DNA from: Deltaproteobacteria bacterium
Lineage (GTDB): Bacteria; Bdellovibrionota_B; Oligoflexia; Oligoflexales; Bog-1112
DNA: 31,883 nucleotides
Direction: 5' to 3'
Assembly: GCA_016186945.1 (NCBI GenBank)
Contig: JACPKR010000071.1
Coordinates: 1 to 31,883 of the forward strand
Shown here: positions 15,699 through 23,753 of the stretch, one piece after another
How the letters are laid out: the number at the start of each line of letters is the position of its first letter
Numbering within the stretch: the first letter of the stretch is position 1
Position numbers and translations under genes: made by a program
The notes under the pieces: generated by a model
What the model saw: only the letters and a program-made list of their open reading frames with translations
Told to the model about the DNA's origin: nothing
Database searches by the model: none

Positions 15699-18030
15699 GA
15701 TAGCCATCACAGATTTTGCGCAGCCGGTCGTGCGCTCGGGTAGCCTTTCGCGCGAAGGGTTGATGATGGGCACCGAGCTGGGGGCAGACTTGCACAAAAA
15801 TTTGCAGAAACAAAGGGAAGCTGACCCAGCCTATAAAAAAGAAGTTCCCGTCAAGGAAACCTTTCGCACGAAGCATTTCAAATTTGAAGTCAGTGGCCGA
15901 GCTGACGGGGTCTACTACGGTTCCTCTCTGATGGTCGAGGAAATCAAGTCTAGCTTTTCCCTAGACCGCCTGGAAGATGACATCCTGGCAGATCTCAGTC
16001 ACCCCTACCGTTTGCAGACGCTCACCTATGCTTATATTCTTCAGCGGGGACATAGTGTTCCCGTAAAAGCCAGGCTCTTGCTCGTCTCTTTACGCAATCG
16101 CAAGGAAGTTCTTGTGCCCTTGGAGGGAGGAGAGGCTTTTGAAAGCTGGCTCCAACAGCGCCTTCATCAGCTCGAACGTTGGGAGCGTCTTAAAAATGCG
16201 CAAGTGCGTAAAAGAAAACGCCTCGCTGGCCGCTTGACTTTCCCCTTCTCCTCCATGCGAAAACATCAGGACCAGCTTGTCGAAACGTCAGCTGGCGTTT
16301 TCGAACAAGGCGGCTCAGCCCTCTTGCAAGCCCCCACAGGGATCGGTAAGACAATGGGAATCCTTTGTCCCGCAATTAAGGAAGCCTTTACGCGAGGGGC
16401 ACCTGTCATCTACCTGACACCTAAGAATTCACAGTTTGAAGTTGCCAAAGACGCCATCGAAAGGATGGAGCCTAAGACAAGAGCCATTAAAACCTTCGTC
16501 CTCACATCTAAGAAAAAACTATGCCGTAAAGAACGGGTGGATTGCGACCCGTCCTACTGCGAATATGCGAAAGACTACTACGACAAGTTCGAAGCGCACG
16601 ATTTGAGCAACGCCGTCAAACGTTACAAAGTCTTCGATCAAGAGCAGGTTCTCAACTTGGCAGAACTTTACAAGGTTTGCCCCTATCAAGTGCAGATGGA
16701 GACCATCCATAACGCGGATCTTGTAGTGGGGGACTACAACTATGTGTTCTCTCCACGAGCAGCACTTACAGGACTCTTTGAAAACTCGAAGAAAAAGGAA
16801 CGTTTCAATCTTATCGTCGATGAGGTGCATAACCTTTATCAGCGTGGGATGGAATACCACTCCCCTGTGTTGAACCTTTCCGATTTGATTGCGGTATCAG
16901 CTGCTCCTGTTCCTTTGAAGTTAAAAGCCGAGTTTGCGAAACTTACGGATAAGGCGACACAGGTATTGGCATCCTATCGTTCCGCTTCGGGACGTTCCGA
17001 AGTGGTAGAAATCGACCCTGACCCGTTTCTGGTTATTCAGAAAAGCCTTCATGCCTTTCTGATCGACTACATGACTCTCAAGCCAGAACTGGGTGACAAT
17101 GACACGATCCTGGAATTTTACCTGCAGTGGATGCAATTTGTTGAAAGCCTGGCGGTCTGCGGAGACGAAACTGTCGCTGCGTTTGTGAGTGAAAACGGCA
17201 ACGAATTTTTGAAGCTGATCTGTTGTGACCCGTCGCGTTTTTTGTCAGAGACGATGGGCTGCTTCCATGCAACAGTTGGCTTTTCCGCAACTCTGAAGCC
17301 CTTCGATTTCTATCGGAAGCTTTCTGGTTTTCCCGACGACACCCTTGTGCAAGAATTTTCGTCAGGCTTTCCTGATGAGAATAGGAAAGTTCTCATCATC
17401 CCCCAAGTGTCAACAACGTACCGTCATAGGGAACGCAACTATGTCCGTATAGGGGAAGCTGTCTCAAGAATCGCTCTCGGGGAAGCAGGCAACTACCTGG
17501 TCTTTTTCCCAAGCTATCATTTCCTGGAGCAGACAGAACCGTATATCGAAAGTAAAGAGCATCAGATTCTGGTGCAACGAAAAGATATGACCACCAGTGA
17601 AGTGACCCAACTCGCGCAGCGACTGGCACAGCAGTCCCCGCAGGTTATCCTTCTTACCGTTCAAGGAGGGGTCCTCTCGGAGGGCGTGGATATCAATACA
17701 CCCCACCTTAAGGGAGCTTTTGTCGTAGGTCCTGCGGTTCCGATGGTCGGTTTCGAGCGTGAGCTATTGAGGCAATATTACACCGAACGTTTTGGTAATG
17801 GTTTTGCCTACGCTTACGCTTACCCAGCGATGACTCGATCCATCCAGGCATCCGGGCGAGTGATTCGAACAGGAGAGAAACGGGGCCTGATTGTGCTCAT
17901 GGACTCTCGCTTCTTACAGCCTCCTTATGTAGAGACCATCCCCTCATTCTGGTTCCAGAACTCGCCACAGGAGCTTGTCTCGCGCCATATCCTGGAGGAT
18001 GTGGGGAAGTTCTGGAGTTCATCCTCCTGA
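15685..18030 (+). CDS. PD-(D/E)XK nuclease / FeS helicase (XPD/DinG-like) fusion
   Basis: This is a 781-residue superfamily-2 helicase with an N-terminal RecB/Cas4-type nuclease domain. The nuclease pattern is LHK (His37), GRAD (Asp74), EEIK (Glu86, Lys88) and QTLTY (Gln111, Tyr115). The helicase has Walker A APTGIGKT (about 216-223), four cysteines for an iron-sulphur cluster (C280, C287, C292, C332), the DEVH box (about 379-382) and a C-terminal QASGRVIRTGEKRG motif VI. These features match Rad3/XPD/DinG enzymes, which unwind DNA 5'-3'. A GTG start at 15676 is possible; I prefer the ATG at 15685. Either way it overlaps the GIY-YIG gene, so the two are probably made together for DNA repair or processing. 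This is a plausible helicase-nuclease partner pair. Confidence 0.87.
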   Translation: MKRIKIAITDFAQPVVRSGSLSREGLMMGTELGADLHKNLQKQREADPAYKKEVPVKETFRTKHFKFEVSGRADGVYYGSSLMVEEIKSSFSLDRLEDDILADLSHPYRLQTLTYAYILQRGHSVPVKARLLLVSLRNRKEVLVPLEGGEAFESWLQQRLHQLERWERLKNAQVRKRKRLAGRLTFPFSSMRKHQDQLVETSAGVFEQGGSALLQAPTGIGKTMGILCPAIKEAFTRGAPVIYLTPKNSQFEVAKDAIERMEPKTRAIKTFVLTSKKKLCRKERVDCDPSYCEYAKDYYDKFEAHDLSNAVKRYKVFDQEQVLNLAELYKVCPYQVQMETIHNADLVVGDYNYVFSPRAALTGLFENSKKKERFNLIVDEVHNLYQRGMEYHSPVLNLSDLIAVSAAPVPLKLKAEFAKLTDKATQVLASYRSASGRSEVVEIDPDPFLVIQKSLHAFLIDYMTLKPELGDNDTILEFYLQWMQFVESLAVCGDETVAAFVSENGNEFLKLICCDPSRFLSETMGCFHATVGFSATLKPFDFYRKLSGFPDDTLVQEFSSGFPDENRKVLIIPQVSTTYRHRERNYVRIGEAVSRIALGEAGNYLVFFPSYHFLEQTEPYIESKEHQILVQRKDMTTSEVTQLAQRLAQQSPQVILLTVQGGVLSEGVDINTPHLKGAFVVGPAVPMVGFERELLRQYYTERFGNGFAYAYAYPAMTRSIQASGRVIRTGEKRGLIVLMDSRFLQPPYVETIPSFWFQNSPQELVSRHILEDVGKFWSSSS

Positions 18031-18063
18031 TCTTTAAGAAAAAAAACGCCGCCGTCCTTTTTC

Positions 18064-18092
18064 TTGACTTTTCGCCGTCGAAACTGTTAAAT
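18064..18092 (+). promoter_or_regulatory. Sigma-70-type promoter of the AAA+ gene
   Basis: TTGACT (18064-18069), a 17-base spacer, and TTAAAT (18087-18092) form a reasonable -35/-10 pair 36 bases before the ATG at 18128. The ATG itself has AAAGGAAA about 8 bases upstream. The short gap to the preceding helicase gene shows no convincing terminator. Confidence 0.55.
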
Positions 18093-18127
18093 TCACCGCC
18101 AACTTACCCGTCAAAAGGAAACCCACG

Positions 18128-20818
18128 ATGCGATCATTCAAAATACTAAGTCTGGCCTTGATATTTCAGTTACTTAGCCCCCTTGGCTCCCCGTCCTCAT
18201 TCGCAATGGTTAGCGACCGTACGAGAGAGGAACTCCGAACACACTGCGAAGAAACAACAAACCGTTCTAATAAAAACTATAACCCGTCACAGGACGAAGC
18301 TTCCTTCAACTACGATGAAGAGCTTGCTTTGGAGGAAGAGTACCTCGAAAAGGGCCGCAGGCAGGCCTATTGGCATGATATGAGAGCATCCCTTGGCCGA
18401 GCCGCTTACTTCGGAAGCCTCGGCGTCCTTGTTGTCGGTGCTTTCTACTTGGCGCCCCAGCTGATTGCTGCGACAGGGAACCTAGCTCTCCTTCAACTCG
18501 TCTCGGGAGGTGGGCAAGAACCCGCTGCGAGGGTTGGGCGGGGACGCGGTGCGAACCACCAAGACACGCGCTCTTGGAAACATGCGTTTTTGGGCGTTGC
18601 TGGACTCTTTGTCAGTCCTTACATGATTTCGGGGCTTTTCCAGGCTGATAAATATAAACGTTTTTCGACCTGGTTAGGGGGTTCAAAAAATGATTCAAAA
18701 GAGATGAGAGCGCGGGTTTTGGGAGTGAAAGCAAAGGTGGAGTCAGTAAAAGGAATTCTAGAGGAACATAAACGCAAAGCGCTCGACATTTTGGAAGGGC
18801 TTGAATCGTCTCTCAACGACGATGTTATTGAGATGAAGATAGCAGGACTCCAAGATAAAGGAAAACGTGAAAGGTTTTTTAACGACCTGAAGAAAGTCCT
18901 CCTTATTGCAAATATTCCTTCTGATATTAAGAAAATAGAATACAACGAAGGTCTTGAATCCCAACTGAATGAACTTCTTGCTCTTCAAACGCCAGAGGTT
19001 AAAAAAGTTTTCAGGCAGCTCACGCAGAGTATCGCAGTTTCCTCCCAAGGAAGTCATGTGGATTCAAACAAGCTGTTTCTTTTGGGAGCACCAGGGACAG
19101 GGAAAACTTACATTATGCAGAGGTACGCTGACCTTCTAGGTTTGCCCCTGATAAAAATATCATTATCAGAGGCACAGGGCGCAAAAGACCTCATTGGGGA
19201 CGACTATAATCCAGAAGGGAAACTTGCAATTGTGGCGCGCTCCTTCATGAAAACCCCTGCCGGGAGGAACTTCAAAAATGGGATCCTCTTTTTTGATGAA
19301 GCGGACAAAGTGCCCCCAAAGACTTCATACGCAGGGGTAACCGAATTTCTAAATAACCTCTTGAACGGGCAGAAAAGTATCAGATTAAACGACTTAGGTA
19401 TCAGTGTCGATGTAAGTCGATTTGTATTTGTTTTCGCAGGAAATAAACCTTTTCAAGAAAGTTCGTTAATGAGCAGATTGAAAACTGTGAACTTTGATGG
19501 TTTCAACTTGAGAGAAAGGGTTGGCTTAGCCTGTGATTCTTATGGAACACAAGCTGCGAAACGAAACCTTACTTTGAAGGAAGCGGACTTTGAAGAGTTG
19601 GTAAATATTGCTCTCGTCGACCAGGATGAAAATGTTGGGCTGAGACCTCTCCTTCAGACTATAAATGATTGGGCACAGGCGAAGTTGACGGCAGATCGTA
19701 TGTCGACGACTCTCGATTTTGATATTGCAGAGCAGCATAAAAAGAACTCTCGTAATGTATGGGACCCGCTCACAGCGATCACTCTCACAAAACGTAAGTA
19801 CGAAGTCATAAAGGATGATCTGAATGATGCTATTCGTAAAAAGCTTGAGGAAAAAATCTTCCCTCAGGCGGATATGATGGTCCATCTAGGGGACAAAGAC
19901 TATGAAGTGCTCAAGGGTTTATTGCGTACTGTCGAGCATATTCTTGAATTGCCTCACAAGGTGAAATACTTGGGGGAGGATCAAAGGATTCAAGAAATCA
20001 CGACGAAGATTGAGCTAAGCCTTGCGGAATATCCAGAAGACGTTAAAAACACGGTTTACGATGTTCTCGATAGTCATGTTGCGAATTCATTCCCAGATAC
20101 TTCTAGTAGCAAGCAGGTCCTTTATTTTTACGGGCCGCCCGCTACGGGAAAAACCTACCTTGCAGAACATTTAGCGGAGGCCTTGGGAGTTTCCTTGATC
20201 CGTGTATCCCTGACAGGCGGGAGCAAGTCGCAAACCAGTGCAAATGGGGCAGTCGCTTTCGATTCGGCAAGTGGGCTTTCCGATTTCACGAAGTCTTTCC
20301 TTGCCGGGCTTTCTCAGGCATATGACAAAAATGCTGTCGTTTTCATTGACGAGGCAGACAAAGTGCTGAACAGCGACAATCCGGAGGTTGCACATCTTAA
20401 AACCTTCCTCCACGGTCTCTTGGATCCCGGTGCGGAGACTATTCGTCTTGATGATTTGAATATTGACTTGGACATCTCACACTTCCTGTTTGTTTTAGGC
20501 GCCAATGAAAGGATCCAGAAGAAAGATGGAAACGGAAAATTGGTTCCAAATGACTCTCTGGAGAGCAGAATGAGCATGGTGGCGTTTAAAGATTTTGCAC
20601 CAGAAAGGAAAGTCGTCATAGCTGAGAAGAACTTTGACTTCCTGGTTGCCGAGCATCTTCCAGACTGTGTGGGAGCCTGTGCCAGTGATCTACAAAAAGA
20701 GAAAGAAAAAATTCCTGGCTTCGTAAAAGAGGGAAGCGATTTGCGTCAGATCATAAAAAAGGTGGACACCTTGGTTAAAACATTCAAAATAAGAATGATA
20801 AGAAATAAGGGCCAGTGA
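18128..20818 (+). CDS. Exported or membrane-anchored tandem Lon-like AAA+ ATPase
   Basis: This 896-residue protein starts with a typical Sec signal (MRSFKILSLALIFQLLSPLG). It then has two more hydrophobic stretches (about 95-125 and 153-170), so it is exported or membrane-anchored. Two AAA+ modules follow. Module 1 has Walker A GAPGTGKT (320-327), Walker B ILFFDEADK and sensor-1 FAGNK. Module 2 has GPPATGKT (669-676), VVFIDEADK and LGANE. The blocks IRLNDLGISVDVSRFVFV and IRLDDLNIDLDISHFLFV show that the modules are duplicates, and they resemble the Lon ATPase (DLS plus sensor-1 strand). Possible arginine fingers (MSRL; ESRM) are present. There is no Lon protease domain. Coiled coil occupies about 190-290. 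An ATPase beyond the membrane would lack ATP, so the hydrophobic segments may instead anchor it facing the cytosol, or it may be secreted into a host or prey. Function unknown. Confidence 0.75.
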   Translation: MRSFKILSLALIFQLLSPLGSPSSFAMVSDRTREELRTHCEETTNRSNKNYNPSQDEASFNYDEELALEEEYLEKGRRQAYWHDMRASLGRAAYFGSLGVLVVGAFYLAPQLIAATGNLALLQLVSGGGQEPAARVGRGRGANHQDTRSWKHAFLGVAGLFVSPYMISGLFQADKYKRFSTWLGGSKNDSKEMRARVLGVKAKVESVKGILEEHKRKALDILEGLESSLNDDVIEMKIAGLQDKGKRERFFNDLKKVLLIANIPSDIKKIEYNEGLESQLNELLALQTPEVKKVFRQLTQSIAVSSQGSHVDSNKLFLLGAPGTGKTYIMQRYADLLGLPLIKISLSEAQGAKDLIGDDYNPEGKLAIVARSFMKTPAGRNFKNGILFFDEADKVPPKTSYAGVTEFLNNLLNGQKSIRLNDLGISVDVSRFVFVFAGNKPFQESSLMSRLKTVNFDGFNLRERVGLACDSYGTQAAKRNLTLKEADFEELVNIALVDQDENVGLRPLLQTINDWAQAKLTADRMSTTLDFDIAEQHKKNSRNVWDPLTAITLTKRKYEVIKDDLNDAIRKKLEEKIFPQADMMVHLGDKDYEVLKGLLRTVEHILELPHKVKYLGEDQRIQEITTKIELSLAEYPEDVKNTVYDVLDSHVANSFPDTSSSKQVLYFYGPPATGKTYLAEHLAEALGVSLIRVSLTGGSKSQTSANGAVAFDSASGLSDFTKSFLAGLSQAYDKNAVVFIDEADKVLNSDNPEVAHLKTFLHGLLDPGAETIRLDDLNIDLDISHFLFVLGANERIQKKDGNGKLVPNDSLESRMSMVAFKDFAPERKVVIAEKNFDFLVAEHLPDCVGACASDLQKEKEKIPGFVKEGSDLRQIIKKVDTLVKTFKIRMIRNKGQ

Positions 20819-20828
20819 GTCCCCAAAA

Positions 20829-20969
20829 GGGAGAGGGGGGTTTGGGGGGGGCGAGGGAAAAGCCTGCCCTGAGCAAAGCGAAGGGTCGCTCCACCAAGGG
20901 ATTTCTTGGAGGAACCAGCTGCGCAGTTTCCTCCAAACCACCTCCTTGCCCCAAGAGGGCTAGCGTTTA
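20829..20969. repeat. Interspersed palindromic element, copy C
   Basis: This nearly full-length copy has a G-rich left arm (20829-20857, GGGAGAGG, then G6, TTT, G8), and an inserted small palindrome (CCCTGAGCAAAGCGAAGGG, 20867-20885) not found in the other copies. The standard hairpin core follows (TTGGAGGAA, CTGCGCAG, TTCCTCCAA) and then a right end (CCAAGAGGGCTAGCG) that is a diverged terminal repeat. It fills the whole gap between the AAA+ gene and the next gene, starting about 10 bases after the AAA+ stop and ending about 12 bases before the GTG start. Confidence 0.85.
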
Positions 20970-20981
20970 GGTTAGAGCAAG

Positions 20982-21734
20982 GTGTATTGGACGATCCGAG
21001 CAATCCTTAAGAGCTTTCTTCTTCCCACCTCTTTCTTTCTTGCATGTGGTGTGCTCGGTCTTCTGATGCTTAGGAAAAAAAGAAGACTTAGCATCGCTTT
21101 AATAACTTCAAGCCTGGCAGGTAGTTATCTGACCAGTCTTCCTGTCGTTTCGAATATCATCGTCGGTCTTGTCGAAGATCCGGGCTTGGCCCTGCTTGAC
21201 CCTGTGGCGCCGAACGCCCAGGCCATTGTCATCCTGGGAGGGGGGCGTCGGGGAATGGCACCGGAACTCGATGGGCGAGACGGTCCGGGCATAGCGACTC
21301 TTGTGCGAACAGCCTACGGAGTGGACCTTCATCGTCGAACCAAGCTTCCGATTCTAGTAAGCGGTGGAAGTGTGGAGGAAGGGCTGGTGCCGGAAGCAGA
21401 GTTGATGAGGGAGTCGCTGGAGACAACCTTTCAGGTCCCCGTCCGATGGGTCGAGGATCGAAGTCACAACAGCATCGAAAACGCCAAATTTAGCGCTGAA
21501 ATTATACAAAGAGAAGGCATACGAAGAATTCTTCTTGTCACACAAGCCTGGCATATGCGCCGCGCCGTACAAGCCTTTTCAAAAGCAGGTTTCGATGTCG
21601 TACCTGCTCCTGCCTTTTTTGAAAGCAGCACAAGTTTTTTGGGGGTCAGAAGCTGGATTCCCAACGCTCACAGTTTTTTGGTAAGCAATCTGGCAGTGCA
21701 TGAAATGTGGGGCTACCTATTAGGGCATTTATAG
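20982..21734 (+). CDS. YdcF/ElyC/SanA-family (DUF218) membrane protein
   Basis: This 250-residue protein has two N-terminal membrane helices (about 10-27 and 37-52). A DUF218 domain follows, with AIVILGGG (the strand and Gly-rich loop), LPILVSGG, VRWVEDRSHNSIENAKFSAEII, and LLVTQAWHMRRAVQAF. This is the conserved core of ElyC/YdcF/SanA proteins, which affect envelope and peptidoglycan-lipid carrier homeostasis in enterobacteria; the enzymatic activity is not established. The start is GTG with a weak ribosome site. Its upstream region is a repeat element. Its 3' end overlaps the convergent gene by 6 bases. Confidence 0.85.
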   Translation: MYWTIRAILKSFLLPTSFFLACGVLGLLMLRKKRRLSIALITSSLAGSYLTSLPVVSNIIVGLVEDPGLALLDPVAPNAQAIVILGGGRRGMAPELDGRDGPGIATLVRTAYGVDLHRRTKLPILVSGGSVEEGLVPEAELMRESLETTFQVPVRWVEDRSHNSIENAKFSAEIIQREGIRRILLVTQAWHMRRAVQAFSKAGFDVVPAPAFFESSTSFLGVRSWIPNAHSFLVSNLAVHEMWGYLLGHL

Positions 21735-22391
21735 TTTCAGCGCCGCTCGTCTGACTTTGGGAGAGGGATGGTGTGCCAACCTTTCCAATCGGTTTTTAAT
21801 CTCATCGTACTTGGATACGAAGTTTTTCGCGGCGTCAATTGCGGATAGGATAACAGCTTGAGCACCGGAGCGAAGACCTTGAGAAAGAGCTTCCGTCAGG
21901 TGATCTGTGAAGGGACGGCTGACCTTTCGCTCAACCATGAACTTCGACGAGCATCTTAGCAACCATTCCTTATTGCCATCACCTAACAGATCAAAGTAGC
22001 GAAGAAGTAGGATTAGGTTCGCCTCGCTAGCATGTTCCACCAGTCTGTTCCTTGCCTCGGAGGAAAAGTCAGAGTCCATCCAACGAAGCCACTCGCTTAA
22101 GTTCCTCTCGGTCGGTTCCTGAAAACAGTTCTCCTCCCGAGGAAGTAATACCGAAAAAGCCACTAACTCTGCAGAAGTAAAAGGGCCTGACGCAGCTTCG
22201 ATTTCTTGCCTCGATAACCACAAAATCTTGGCGAGGAGGGGAGATTTGGCCATATGCTGTTCCGATACTAGCTGACTGCGCAGCATCTTTTGAGAGTCCA
22301 TGTCAAGCACAAGGCTCTGAACAGCTTGACCGAAAGTAACGGAGTCTGTCGAACGATTTCTTACGCGTTCCCTCGCTTCTTGCAGTACCAC
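21729..22391 (-). CDS. Hypothetical all-helical protein (HEAT-like C-terminus)
   Basis: I do not recognise a family. The 220-residue protein is predicted almost wholly helical, with no signal peptide or membrane segment. Its last 20 residues (NRLERLAHHPSPKVRRAALKL) look like the second half of a HEAT repeat, and earlier stretches (SEANLILLLRYFDLLGDGNKEWLLRC) have similar amphipathic spacing. DUF2336-type proteins of alphaproteobacteria have comparable composition, but I cannot claim homology. The start is GTG, with AAGGGCGG just upstream. A repeat element (22429-22560) lies 38 bases upstream, so its promoter is either very short or lies in the methyltransferase/repeat region. Confidence 0.6.
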   Translation of the reverse strand: MVLQEARERVRNRSTDSVTFGQAVQSLVLDMDSQKMLRSQLVSEQHMAKSPLLAKILWLSRQEIEAASGPFTSAELVAFSVLLPREENCFQEPTERNLSEWLRWMDSDFSSEARNRLVEHASEANLILLLRYFDLLGDGNKEWLLRCSSKFMVERKVSRPFTDHLTEALSQGLRSGAQAVILSAIDAAKNFVSKYDEIKNRLERLAHHPSPKVRRAALKL

Positions 22392-22428
22392 CGTCCGCCC
22401 TTTCTGTGATTTTTTTCTATTCTAGCTG

Positions 22429-22560
22429 CGTAAGCCACTTGTGGCAAGGAGGTGGTTTGGAGGAAACTGCGCAGCTGGTTCCTCCAAGAAATCCGGGGGA
22501 GGCGACGCTTCACTCGCCCCCCCAAACCCCCCTCTCCCTATTTGCCACAAGCGGGTTACG
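22429..22560. repeat. Interspersed palindromic element, copy D, with terminal inverted repeats
   Basis: This is the most complete copy and is in reverse orientation relative to copies A-C. The left end CGTAAGCCACTTGTGGCAA (22429-22447) is repeated inverted at 22542-22560 with 17 of 19 matches. Inside are the hairpin core (TTGGAGGAA/TTCCTCCAA with CTGCGCAG) and a C-rich arm (22515-22539; G-rich on the other strand). The total of 132 bases and inverted ends are like a MITE. The outside bases (TATTACC) run straight into the methyltransferase stop codon. No target duplication is obvious. Confidence 0.88.
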
Positions 22561-22562
22561 TA

Positions 22563-23714
22563 TTACCTGGGACATAATGCTCCTATCCTTGCAAGTCTAT
22601 CCTCGACTCTCGTCGGGAGCTTTTCCCCATTGCTGCCCTGATGACCGCAGAGGCTCCCGATAAGCTGGTGCCAAATTCTTAGCCTGTCGAAAAAAGAAAG
22701 CTTCGCAGTCTCCTCATACTGCGTCCAAAACCTGGGAGCAGGCTTGAGTCGCCAGTGCCAGAGTTTGGGAAAGGTGATTGCGTGCGGGTGGGAATGCCCT
22801 CTTTTGTATAACAGAAGTTCAAGATTATTGCGGAATTGATTCGCTCTGGCACGTTCTTCCAGAACTTGAGCTTGGGGCAGCTCCCACAAGGGGTTAGGAA
22901 GGTCGTCTAATTCCGCGTAGCGGTCAAAGAGGGCGAAAGGTTCCAGCCCACACCTGTGAAAACTTGCGAACCAATCGACGATGCTGCGACGAAGTTCATG
23001 CGCATGAAAGAAGGTGTCGACAAATCGCGCATCATTGCTAAGCATAAGAGGACTTATTTGCGCCAAACGGGGAGAAAATGAGGGGCAGTGTCCCCTTAAG
23101 CCCGCTAGAAGTGAGCGTGCTGCTGCGCGGTCAGCCTTCCTGTAGGGGCTAAAATTGAGAGACTGGAAAAGATCCTGAAGTTCATGAATCCATCGTCTTG
23201 CGGGGGAATTGTAAACCATGATCCGCAGTGTCCCGTTGGGTTTCAAGCAACGGACCATCTGTTTCAGAGTCTGGTCGGGGTCCTCCAAATGATGGAGAAC
23301 CCCGTAAGCTTCAATGTGATCGTACTCTTCCGCTCTATTTTTTGTATAAGCGAGTAGATCTTGTTCATGGAAGCTCATCTTGTACACGTACGGAAATGTT
23401 CTGAGTTTCGCCCTGCGCAACGCTGTTCGTGAGAGATCGACACAGTCTATGTGGAAATGGGAAGGCTCCAATTTGCGTAGGACGTACGGTTGGGTGTCTC
23501 CGCATCCCGCGTTGAGGATACGATGCGAGGCATGATCGGAAGACAGAGCGGGGGGAACCACCTTTCGAAGATCATAAAGGAGGCGGCCTATAAAGAGAGA
23601 CGATCCCCAATATCCTTCTTGCCAAAGCGGTTTGGCAAATATCGGGTAATGGGGATAAGGAAATCGATTGTATTGAAGGGCGACCGCTTTGCTTGTGGAC
23701 TCGGTGTCTGTCAT
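22563..23714 (-). CDS. Class I SAM-dependent methyltransferase
   Basis: This 383-residue protein has a Rossmann methyltransferase core. Motif I ILNAGCGDTQP is at 66-76, the acidic loop VDLS at about 92-95, and the post-motif GVLHHLEDPDQTL at about 138-150, followed by CLKPNGTLRIMVYN. The N-terminal segment with FPYPHYPIF preceding the core is seen in a class of bacterial methyltransferases whose substrates are often unknown. The 180-residue C-terminal extension is helical and may bind the substrate. It follows the periplasmic binding protein gene by 40 bases on the same strand without a clear ribosome site. Its stop abuts copy D of the repeat. Substrate cannot be told from sequence. Confidence 0.85.
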   Translation of the reverse strand: MTDTESTSKAVALQYNRFPYPHYPIFAKPLWQEGYWGSSLFIGRLLYDLRKVVPPALSSDHASHRILNAGCGDTQPYVLRKLEPSHFHIDCVDLSRTALRRAKLRTFPYVYKMSFHEQDLLAYTKNRAEEYDHIEAYGVLHHLEDPDQTLKQMVRCLKPNGTLRIMVYNSPARRWIHELQDLFQSLNFSPYRKADRAAARSLLAGLRGHCPSFSPRLAQISPLMLSNDARFVDTFFHAHELRRSIVDWFASFHRCGLEPFALFDRYAELDDLPNPLWELPQAQVLEERARANQFRNNLELLLYKRGHSHPHAITFPKLWHWRLKPAPRFWTQYEETAKLSFFDRLRIWHQLIGSLCGHQGSNGEKLPTRVEDRLARIGALCPR

Positions 23715-23753
23715 AAGATGAAGTGCCCCAGCCTTTCTGCCAAGCTCACACCC

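Noticed and set aside
12670-18030. Anti-phage defence island
   Set aside because: Nuclease and helicase families are suggestive, but the first gene is an LPS enzyme and no toxin, methylase or known defence partner is present; repair is the simpler explanation.
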